A stretch of 10,863 bases of DNA from Bacteroidota bacterium (GTDB lineage Bacteria; Bacteroidota; Ignavibacteria; Ignavibacteriales; Melioribacteraceae), in NCBI GenBank assembly GCA_021786655.1, contig JAJYMU010000046.1, positions 1 to 10,863 of the forward strand, written 5' to 3'. The notes beneath the pieces were generated by a model, which worked only from the letters and a program-made list of their open reading frames with translations, had not been told where the DNA came from and made no database searches. Positions 5,562-10,863 of the stretch are shown here, piece by piece. Positions within the stretch are counted from its first letter, which is position 1; each line of letters starts with the position of its first letter. Made by a program: the position numbers and the translations under genes.

Positions 5562-6071
5562 ATGAAAGCGTTTTCGGAATATTTCGGCGAAGAAATTAAA
5601 TTCGTTCAGCCGTCTTTCTTCAAAAGGATTCACGAGCTGCGGGCGGGTGATGAGTTAATCGACAGCATGCAGCAGAAAGGACTTTTCGGAATGACATGGT
5701 ATGTATCTATCTTAGGAAAGAATTGGGAAATATATAAACCGAGTTTTTGGAAAACTGCTTTAGAGATTCGAGAAGCCGGTTACGAAATGCCTTTCGCAAC
5801 TTTTAAAAGAGATGGATTACGAAGCCGTGGAACGCTTTCATTGCCCATGGGAGAAAATCTTAAAATTGTGCCTCATCTTTTCAAAAAATTTTGCGAGATA
5901 ACAAATGAACAGGATGAAGCGTTTGTCCGGATAAAGATGAAAATTGCAATTGGAGATAAGGCGGAAGTTACAATCGAAAAGAAATCGGAAGTGATCGACA
6001 AATACCCGTGGATAGTTATGCTTATGTATATTGTTGCTATAGAACAAAGCCGCCAAGCGAGGCATCATTAA
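5562..6071 (+). CDS. uncharacterised protein, possible tubby/LURP-one-like fold
   Basis: I do not recognise this 169-residue protein with certainty. It has no signal peptide. Its pattern of short aromatic-rich strands and turns (MTWYVSILGKNWEIYKPSFW at 44-63, ATFKRDGLRSRGTLSLPMGENLKIVPHLFKKFCEI at 79-113), followed by a long closing strand section and one hydrophobic segment at the C-terminus (PWIVMLMYIVAI, 149-160), resembles the tubby/scramblase/LURP-one beta-barrel family, in which a hydrophobic helix runs through a 12-strand barrel. That match is by appearance only. A good GGGAG ribosome binding site precedes the ATG at 5562. It lies 79 bp after the SPFH gene and 16 bp before the Arc-like gene, so a membrane-associated role alongside the SPFH protein is a reasonable guess. 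Confidence 0.8.
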   Translation: MKAFSEYFGEEIKFVQPSFFKRIHELRAGDELIDSMQQKGLFGMTWYVSILGKNWEIYKPSFWKTALEIREAGYEMPFATFKRDGLRSRGTLSLPMGENLKIVPHLFKKFCEITNEQDEAFVRIKMKIAIGDKAEVTIEKKSEVIDKYPWIVMLMYIVAIEQSRQARHH

Positions 6072-6087
6072 CACATGAAGAGAAGAG

Positions 6088-6288
6088 ATGGCTGAAAAGA
6101 AAAAATTTCTGTTGAGGATTGACGAAAGTTTATACAATGCTTTTGAAAAGTGGGCTGCAGATGAACTGCGAAGTATCAACGGACAAATAGAATATGTTCT
6201 AAAAGACGCGCTGCGCAAGAGCGGTAGATTAAAAGAAACTAATAGTGCGAATGATCAGGACACAACCGACGGCGGCACAAATCAATAA
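6088..6288 (+). CDS. Arc-family ribbon-helix-helix DNA-binding protein
   Basis: This 66-residue protein reads KKFLLRIDESLYNAFEKWA over residues 4-22, then ADELRSINGQIEYVLKDALRKSG. This is the Arc/MetJ ribbon-helix-helix plan: a DNA-contacting beta strand (KFLLRID), helix A (ESLYNAFEKWAADEL), a turn with RSINGQIE, and helix B (IEYVLKDALRK). The C-terminal tail is short and polar. RHH proteins bind as dimers of dimers to repeated short operator words. The obvious candidate is the TGATA array over the promoter of this same operon. GAAGAG upstream of the ATG is a plausible ribosome binding site, and the spacing (16 bp before, 21 bp after) fits an operon. It is not paired with a recognisable toxin, so it is better read as an autoregulator than as an antitoxin. 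Confidence 0.88.
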   Translation: MAEKKKFLLRIDESLYNAFEKWAADELRSINGQIEYVLKDALRKSGRLKETNSANDQDTTDGGTNQ

Positions 6289-6309
6289 TAAATGAGAAGG
6301 GGAAAGCAG

Positions 6310-7728
6310 ATGAAAAAATTATTAGTAATCGTTATGTCGGCGCTGATGACAATTCAAATGTATTGCCAGAATGAACAGACAAAAAACTTTACCGGCTATT
6401 GGGAAGGCAGTCTTAAAATCTCTGCAATTTCTTTGAGATTAGTACTAAAAATTTATAAGAACGATGACGGATCTAAAGGCGCGTTCATGGATAGTCCAGA
6501 TCAAGGTGCAACCAATATTCCGGTTGGTTCTATTACACTAACAGACGACAGCTTGAAATTCGACGTACCCTCAATCAGGGGGAATTATACAGGAAAGATT
6601 GAGAAAGACAGCATGGTTTCTGTCGGCAAGTGGACGCAAATGCAGATGTCGCTTCCGCTTAACTTGAAGAAAGTTGAAAAGTTAACCGAGGTAAAAAGAC
6701 CGCAAACACCGCACGAACCGTTTCCGTACAAAGCGGAAGAAGTTGTATTCAACAATCCAACGGCAGATATACAATTAGCCGGTACGCTTACAATTCCTAA
6801 CGGTGAAGGAAAATTTCCGGCAGTCGTTATGGTTACAGGTTCCGGTCCGCAAGACAGAGATGAAACAATTTTCAATCACAAACCTTTTTTAGTTATTGCA
6901 GATTATTTAACGCGAAACGGAATTGCAGTTCTTCGTTTTGATGACCGGGGCATAGCAAAGTCGAAAGGAAATTTTGCAGGCGCAACGTCTGCAGATTTTA
7001 CCACCGATGCAATCTCCGCAGTTGAGTATCTAAAAACCCGCAGCGAGATTAACGGCAACGAAATCGGAATCATCGGTCACAGTGAAGGCGGAATGATTGC
7101 ACCGATGGCTGCTGTAAATTCCGACGATGTTGCGTTCATCGTTTTGTTGGCTGGTCCCGGGTTAACCGGCAAGGATCTTCTGGTTCTTCAAACAGAATTA
7201 ATCTTAAAAGCCGAGGGAACCGATCCGGAAAAATTGGCGAAGAGCGTTAAGCAAAACAAAGAAGCCTATGAGATAGTTGTAAACTCGCCGGATAGTTTAA
7301 CCGCGTACAAACAACTCGAAGAATTGTATCAGAAAGATTTTGAAAGTTTGCCGGATTCTGAGAAGAAGAGTCCCGAGAACAGCAAAGCAATGTTTGATAG
7401 AAGTGTAAAAACTTTGTTGAGTCCGTGGTTTAGATATTTTCTAAAGTACGATTCGAAACCAGTCTTAGAAAAAGTGAAAATTCCCGTACTGGCTTTGAAC
7501 GGTGAAAAAGATTTACAAGTTCCTCCGAAAGAAGATTTGAAAGGAATTGAAGAAGCATTAAAAACCGGCGGAAACAAAAATTTCAAAACGGTTGAGCTGC
7601 CGGGGTTGAATCATCTTTTCCAACATTCAAAGACAGGCTCGCCTTCGGAATACGGAAACATAGAAGAAACTTTTGCACCCGAAGCATTGAAGATTATCGG
7701 TGACTGGATAAAGGAAACAACCAAATAG
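6310..7728 (+). CDS. exported EstD-like alpha/beta hydrolase (serine esterase)
   Basis: The chosen ATG at 6310 gives 472 residues, begins with a signal peptide (KKLLVIVMSALMTIQMYCQ) and has AAGGGG seven bases upstream; the in-frame ATG at 6292 would put MRRGKQ before the signal and lies inside the ribosome binding region. Residues ~25-115 form a beta-rich lipocalin-like N-terminal domain (FTGYWEGSLKI...). The hydrolase domain follows from ~130: GSGPQDRD oxyanion-type loop, nucleophile elbow GHSEGG with Ser258, NGEKDLQVPP with Asp401, and LPGLNHLFQ with His435, a complete catalytic triad. The layout matches Thermotoga EstD and related COG1073 esterases, which split short acyl esters. The substrate here is unknown. 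It ends the SPFH operon and is followed by a strong dyad terminator. Confidence 0.9.
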   Translation: MKKLLVIVMSALMTIQMYCQNEQTKNFTGYWEGSLKISAISLRLVLKIYKNDDGSKGAFMDSPDQGATNIPVGSITLTDDSLKFDVPSIRGNYTGKIEKDSMVSVGKWTQMQMSLPLNLKKVEKLTEVKRPQTPHEPFPYKAEEVVFNNPTADIQLAGTLTIPNGEGKFPAVVMVTGSGPQDRDETIFNHKPFLVIADYLTRNGIAVLRFDDRGIAKSKGNFAGATSADFTTDAISAVEYLKTRSEINGNEIGIIGHSEGGMIAPMAAVNSDDVAFIVLLAGPGLTGKDLLVLQTELILKAEGTDPEKLAKSVKQNKEAYEIVVNSPDSLTAYKQLEELYQKDFESLPDSEKKSPENSKAMFDRSVKTLLSPWFRYFLKYDSKPVLEKVKIPVLALNGEKDLQVPPKEDLKGIEEALKTGGNKNFKTVELPGLNHLFQHSKTGSPSEYGNIEETFAPEALKIIGDWIKETTK

Positions 7729-7733
7729 GAATT

Positions 7734-7769
7734 AAATCAAGCCCGTTCGTTTCAGAGCGGGTTTAATTT
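7734..7769. terminator. bidirectional intrinsic terminator between convergent genes
   Basis: A 15-bp stem runs from 7734-7748 to 7755-7769 around the loop GTTTCA, with the GC core GCCCGTTC / GAGCGGGT (two G-U pairs), one outer C-A mismatch and AT-rich flanks on both sides that provide U-runs for either strand. It lies in the 46 bp between the hydrolase stop and the PCuAC stop, so it can serve both converging operons. Confidence 0.85.
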
Positions 7770-7774
7770 ATAAA

Positions 7775-8218
7775 TTAATGTTTCATTCCACTCACGAGCG
7801 GCATGTCTTGAACAACGGCTTTCACTTTTATTTTGCCGGCATGTTTGAATTTCAAAACGGCATTAAGCTGATCGCCAATTTTAAAATCTTTTTGAGCATC
7901 AATCAGCATCACATGAAGACCGCCAGGTTTGAATTCAATTTTTGATTTTGCGGCAACTGCAACAAACTCGACCTCCCGCATTCCCATTTTGTCGTTGTCT
8001 TTCTTGTATGTTTCGTGCACGGCAACGATGTCGGCAAGTTTAGATTCTGCGGCAGTAAGTGTATCTGACTTGGTTCCGTTATTTACAATGGTAAAGAAAA
8101 GTGCGCTGTTTGCGCCTTTTGCCGCTGGACGAATCCATGCGTTTTTAATTTCTATTTTGGTTTGACTGAATACCAATCCCGAAAAGATCAACAGAAGCAA
8201 TACGGTTTTTATTTTCAT
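7775..8218 (-). CDS. PCuAC-type periplasmic copper chaperone
   Basis: This 147-residue protein starts with a signal peptide ending in VFSQ (1-19). The mature part shows the PCuAC/DUF461 plan: WIRPAAKGANSALFFTIVN at 28-46 and the copper site made of His68, Met80, His102 and Met104. M-X21-H-X-M is exactly the family spacing; the first gap is H-X11-M (or H-X9-M to Met78) where H-X10-M is usual. GGLHVML is a typical family segment. PCuAC proteins carry Cu(I) to SCO1 or directly to the CuA centre of cytochrome c oxidase. It lies 17 bp downstream of the SCO1-like gene and has a GGAG ribosome binding site, so the pair is one operon. The C-terminal MKH could add a metal ligand. Confidence 0.92.
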   Translation of the reverse strand: MKIKTVLLLLIFSGLVFSQTKIEIKNAWIRPAAKGANSALFFTIVNNGTKSDTLTAAESKLADIVAVHETYKKDNDKMGMREVEFVAVAAKSKIEFKPGGLHVMLIDAQKDFKIGDQLNAVLKFKHAGKIKVKAVVQDMPLVSGMKH

Positions 8219-8235
8219 TTTTTACTCCGTTCTCT

Positions 8236-8823
8236 TTACATTAGTTTTTTTATGTCATTAACTATTTCATCAATATTGATTTTGCTGCCAATATAATTTT
8301 TTCTAATCCGTCCTTCGTTATCAATCAAAGAAATTCTATCCGTATGAATATAATAGTAAATTTTCCTTCCGTCCTTAAACACGGTTGAATCGTTCGGCAC
8401 GGCAATAACGTTTGCTTGGTGGATAACGGAATCAGTTACGGATTTCCGTCCGGTTAAGAATGTCCAGTTGCTTAAATCCAGACCGCGTATGTCTGCAAAT
8501 TTAGTTAGAACTTCCGGCGTGTCGTTGTTCGGATCGAAACTCATTGAAACGAACTGAACATTTTTAATTCTTTCTTTATTCAGGCGTTCTTGTATAAGAC
8601 GCATGTTGTTGGTGCTCAACGGACAGATATCTGGACAGTTTGTAAAAATGAAATTCATAACGACGATCTTACCTTTAACAAAATCCGGGAAGACAATCGG
8701 TTCGCTCTTTTGATTTACCAGTTGATAATGATTGTTTGAGAAATTTTCGACGACTGGAAGTTTTTCTCCGCAACCGGTCAACAGGAGGAGTGTTAAAACA
8801 ATTATTGGCAAAAGTTTTTTCAT
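8236..8823 (-). CDS. SCO1/SenC-family copper-binding lipoprotein
   Basis: The ATG at 8823 is preferred; an upstream in-frame TTG at 8838 would add MIGHV before the signal peptide. The 195-residue protein has a lipoprotein signal with LTGC (Cys18). The thioredoxin fold carries the SCO copper site: TNCPDICP with Cys63 and Cys67, and the distal His160 in YIHTDRISLIDNEG, so all three ligands are present. VSMSFDPNNDTPEVLTKFA is the family's usual central block. SCO proteins insert copper into, or reduce the cysteines of, the CuA site of cytochrome c oxidase subunit II at the outer face of the inner membrane. GGA lies eight bases before the ATG. The downstream PCuAC gene is its usual functional partner. 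No oxidase gene is visible in this window. Confidence 0.92.
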   Translation of the reverse strand: MKKLLPIIVLTLLLLTGCGEKLPVVENFSNNHYQLVNQKSEPIVFPDFVKGKIVVMNFIFTNCPDICPLSTNNMRLIQERLNKERIKNVQFVSMSFDPNNDTPEVLTKFADIRGLDLSNWTFLTGRKSVTDSVIHQANVIAVPNDSTVFKDGRKIYYYIHTDRISLIDNEGRIRKNYIGSKINIDEIVNDIKKLM

Positions 8824-8868
8824 AACGTGTCCGATCAATTAAACAGATATATCGAAAGAAAAGTTTTG

Positions 8869-8876
8869 TATTTTTG
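8869..8876 (+). promoter_or_regulatory. possible -7 element (TATTTTTG) for the S1/P1 hydrolase gene
   Basis: TATTTTTG matches TAnnTTTG and would start transcription about 35 bases before the ATG at 8918. No -33 TTTG is seen at the proper distance. The 94-bp divergent gap 8824-8917 must hold promoters for both directions; none is clear for the SCO1 side. Confidence 0.35.
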
Positions 8877-8917
8877 ACTTATCTAAAAACAAAAATGTTT
8901 CTACTGTAATTACGGCT

Positions 8918-10081
8918 ATGACAAAAATAATAAGAAAAATATTGCCATCTGAAGCATCGCTGATTACGAAGTCTGTTAGGAATAATTTATTAGCACCTGT
9001 CTTAATATTACTTACTTTAATTTTATGCGGGTGGGGAAGTACCGGGCATAAAATTATCAATAAAAATTCCGTTCTTTCATTTCCTACGCAAATGAAGGAT
9101 TTTCTTAGTTGGGCAGATCCTCTTTATTTGCACGCATCTGATGCCGACAATCGAAAAAATGCCGACCCGACTGAATCGCCAAAACATTTTATTGATATCG
9201 ATAATTATCCGGAGTTTGTTGCAACCGGAGCGATTAGTCAAGATTATGATTCTGTAGTTGCCGCTCACGGTTCTTTGTTTGTAACTAGTGGAGGAATCTT
9301 GCCATGGGCTATTGTTGCAACTTATGACTCTTTACAAAAATGTTTTGAAAGAAAAGATTGGAATAATGCAGTTTTAGTTACGGCTGATTTAGGCCATTAT
9401 GTTGCCGATTCTCACCAACCCCTTCATATTACTAAGAATTATAATCCAGGGGGACTTCATTCAAGGTATGAGACTGACATGCTTAAAAAATATCAGTCGC
9501 AAATAATCTATTCGGGGGATAGTGTTCAATTCATTACTAACATACCTGATTTTGTTTTTTCTACAATTTATAACAACTACCAGTATGTTGATTCAGTTCT
9601 TGCGGATGATATTCAAGCAAAAGCAGTTTCGAGTGATACCAAAAGCGATGCATACTATCAAAAACTTTGGGAATTGACGGGTTCATTTACTACAAATTTA
9701 TTTAAGAACGCCTCTAATAAATTGGCAAGTTTAATCTATACGGCTTGGGTTAATGCCGGAAGCCCGCCAATGCCGGTTGCGTCGAGCGTGTCTTCATCTA
9801 CGGTTGGTCAAATTACTTTTCAATTGGAACAGAATTATCCAAATCCATTTAACCCGGAAACGGTTATTGGATATCAATTGCCTGTCGCGGAAAACGTAAG
9901 TCTAAAAGTTTACGATATGCTTGGAAGAGAAACCGCAACATTGATCAACGAATACCAAGGTGCCGGAGTACATCATTCTCAATTCTCAATTATTAATTCA
10001 CAATTATCCAGCGGCGTTTACTTTTACAGATTAACCGCTGGTGCTTATTCGTCAACCAAAAAGATGATTGTTCTAAAGTAA
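8918..10081 (+). CDS. T9SS-exported S1/P1-type zinc hydrolase (nuclease or phospholipase C fold)
   Basis: This 387-residue protein has an N-terminal export signal with hydrophobic core 24-37. Cleavage after Gly38 would give a mature protein starting at Trp39, as S1/P1 nucleases need for their zinc site (WGSTGH: Trp39, His44). Further ligands: Asp75 or Asp77, His90 (PKHFIDID), His160-Asp164-His170 (GHYVADSHQPLH, the spacing of P1 nuclease) and His181-Glu185 (GGLHSRYE). The trinuclear zinc set is complete, so it should cleave phosphodiester bonds, of nucleic acids or of phospholipids. Residues 302-387 are a type A sorting domain of the type IX secretion system (QNYPNPFNP, KVYDMLGRE, SGVYFYRL, KKMIVLK). 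No Shine-Dalgarno sequence precedes the ATG, and the n-region of 23 residues is long, so the start is less sure than the rest. Confidence 0.9.
   Translation: MTKIIRKILPSEASLITKSVRNNLLAPVLILLTLILCGWGSTGHKIINKNSVLSFPTQMKDFLSWADPLYLHASDADNRKNADPTESPKHFIDIDNYPEFVATGAISQDYDSVVAAHGSLFVTSGGILPWAIVATYDSLQKCFERKDWNNAVLVTADLGHYVADSHQPLHITKNYNPGGLHSRYETDMLKKYQSQIIYSGDSVQFITNIPDFVFSTIYNNYQYVDSVLADDIQAKAVSSDTKSDAYYQKLWELTGSFTTNLFKNASNKLASLIYTAWVNAGSPPMPVASSVSSSTVGQITFQLEQNYPNPFNPETVIGYQLPVAENVSLKVYDMLGRETATLINEYQGAGVHHSQFSIINSQLSSGVYFYRLTAGAYSSTKKMIVLK
9974..10010 (+). repeat. AATTCTCAATT-type repeat inside the sorting-domain coding sequence
   Basis: The run CATTCTCAATTCTCAA (9974-9989) and the following ATTATTAATTCACAATTA encode HSQFSIINSQLS within the sorting domain. 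Its complement TTGAGAATTGAGAATG matches 14 of 16 bases of the noncoding TTGAGAATGGAGAATT at 5517-5532. The same short repeat family thus appears once between genes and once in frame inside a gene. Confidence 0.55.
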
Positions 10082-10797
10082 TGTCCTCCGTTTCAAAAAT
10101 ATTATTGCCGGGATTAGGCAAACAACTCGACTTCCTTCGGAAGAACGCATCAATACAAGCTAAACATGCTTTGGTAATTGGGTCCGGCAGCGAGAAGATA
10201 GCAAAGGATTTGGCTAAACAATATTCATGTGATGTTGATTTGATCGTTGAAGACTATGAATCGCTTATGAGTTCGAATTTAATTCTCGGCGATGAGTCTA
10301 ATGTAAAAGCCAGCTTAATGAATTTTGAAATCACCGATTTCGATGCCGGTTCTTTCGATCTGATCTACGCACAGGCGTCGGTTTCATTAACCAACAGAAA
10401 CAAAATCATCAAAGAGATAAAACGAATACTAAAACCTGGCGGATTTTTTTGCGTTGGAGAAATTGTTTCGCTGAAAAAGGAAGTTCCGAAATTTATAACT
10501 GACATTTTCGATTCTTCAAATCTGCTTCCTCTTTTCATTGATGATTTACAGAAATATTATGAAGAGAGAAAATTATCAATTGTTGAGAAACAGAATTTCT
10601 CAGACACACTTGGGGATTATTATTCTCAGACCGTCTCGCTTCTAAAGGGGACGAAAGAAAATCTAAGCGACCGCGAAAAAAGTTATTATAAAAAACTTCT
10701 CAATAAAGTCAGCCACGAATCGAACGTTTACCTAAAGTTGGGCGGCGATAAATACATCGGCTTCGTTTCAATGCTTCTACAAAAGGGTGAATCTTGA
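10081..10797 (+). CDS. class I SAM-dependent methyltransferase, substrate unknown
   Basis: This 238-residue protein has a Rossmann-type methyltransferase core: motif I ALVIGSGSEKIAKDLA (30-45) with the SAM-binding GSGS, an acidic end of strand 2 (LIVEDYE), FDLIYAQASVSL (92-103) as motif IV region, and IKEIKRILKPGGFFCVGEI (110-128), the typical helix and strand 5 with LKPGG. This is the ubiE/Methyltransf_11 type. The C-terminal ~110 residues are helical, with no feature that tells the substrate. The ATG overlaps the stop of the S1/P1 gene by one base (TAATG), so translation is probably by re-initiation. Its own stop overlaps the next start, TTGA. No signal peptide, so cytoplasmic. Confidence 0.88.
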   Translation: MSSVSKILLPGLGKQLDFLRKNASIQAKHALVIGSGSEKIAKDLAKQYSCDVDLIVEDYESLMSSNLILGDESNVKASLMNFEITDFDAGSFDLIYAQASVSLTNRNKIIKEIKRILKPGGFFCVGEIVSLKKEVPKFITDIFDSSNLLPLFIDDLQKYYEERKLSIVEKQNFSDTLGDYYSQTVSLLKGTKENLSDREKSYYKKLLNKVSHESNVYLKLGGDKYIGFVSMLLQKGES

Positions 10798-10863
10798 AAA
10801 AAGGAGACTTGCTTGAGCTGGATATTACCGGTTATGCTTTCGAAGGAAAAGGCGTTGCTAAGA
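10794..10863 (+). CDS. probable 23S rRNA uracil-C5 methyltransferase (RlmD/RumA-like), 5' end only
   Basis: A TTG at 10794, overlapping the preceding stop as TTGA, opens a frame running to the window edge (23 codons). The residues GDLLELDITGYAFEGKGVAK have the form of the N-terminal TRAM domain of RlmD/RumA/TrmA-type enzymes, which bind RNA with it and methylate uracil at C5. AAGGGTG six bases upstream is a suitable ribosome binding site; no in-frame ATG or GTG is available nearby. Only the TRAM start is visible, so other TRAM proteins (for example MiaB-like, where TRAM is C-terminal) are less likely but not excluded. Confidence 0.68.
   Translation, partial: MKKGDLLELDITGYAFEGKGVAK

Noticed and set aside
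6088..6288. Arc-like protein as antitoxin of a type II pair
   Set aside because: Neither neighbour resembles a known toxin (RelE, PIN, HicA or Fic); an autoregulator role fits the operon and the promoter array better.
6292..6309. Upstream ATG for the EstD-like hydrolase
   Set aside because: It would add MRRGKQ before a complete signal peptide, and its own codons contain the AAGGGG ribosome binding site that fits the ATG at 6310.
8824..8838. Upstream TTG start for the SCO1-like lipoprotein
   Set aside because: MIGHV would precede a normal MKKLL lipoprotein signal; the ATG at 8823 is the better start.

Overview
The window looks like a chromosomal segment of an Ignavibacteria-type bacterium (Bacteroidota/Chlorobi lineage). 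The best evidence is the C-terminal domain of the secreted protein at 8918-10081, with the block QNYPNPFNPETVIGYQLP and the ending GVYFYRL...KKMIVLK. This is the type IX secretion (T9SS) type A sorting domain that is very common in that group. Several TAnnTTTG promoter elements and signal peptides ending in Q fit the same lineage. The DNA is fairly AT-rich, genes are closely packed, and no tRNA, rRNA, CRISPR array or transposase gene was seen.

Layout. Positions 1-2520 (minus strand) hold a Y-family DNA polymerase, an NAD(P)H-dependent FMN reductase and the 5' part of a BNR/YCF48-repeat lipoprotein. Positions 2521-2890 have no gene but carry a cluster of palindromic, REP-like words built on GAGACG/CGTCTC. 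Positions 2891-4354 (minus) encode a three-gene split HipA toxin-antitoxin operon, hipB-hipS-hipT-like, with all three reading frames overlapping. The 255-bp divergent region 4355-4609 contains two promoters and two sets of repeated regulatory words.

Positions 4610-7728 (plus) hold a probable four-gene operon: a two-TM SPFH/Band 7 protein, a small protein of possible tubby/LURP-one-like fold, an Arc-like ribbon-helix-helix regulator and an exported EstD-like alpha/beta hydrolase. A dyad-symmetric terminator separates it from the convergent minus-strand pair SCO1-like lipoprotein and PCuAC copper chaperone (7775-8823), both expected to serve CuA assembly of cytochrome oxidase. From 8918 to the window end (plus) lie an exported S1/P1-type zinc hydrolase with the T9SS tag, a class I SAM methyltransferase starting on its stop codon (TAATG), and the first 23 codons of a probable RlmD/RumA-type rRNA methyltransferase (TTGA overlap).

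The most interesting parts are in the divergent region. A word CTGCTA-N3-CGG preceded by AATT occurs three times around the hipBST-like promoter. Three TGATA words spaced exactly 11 bp apart cover the SPFH promoter. These are natural candidate operators for the HipB-like and Arc-like regulators encoded on either side; that pairing is inference.
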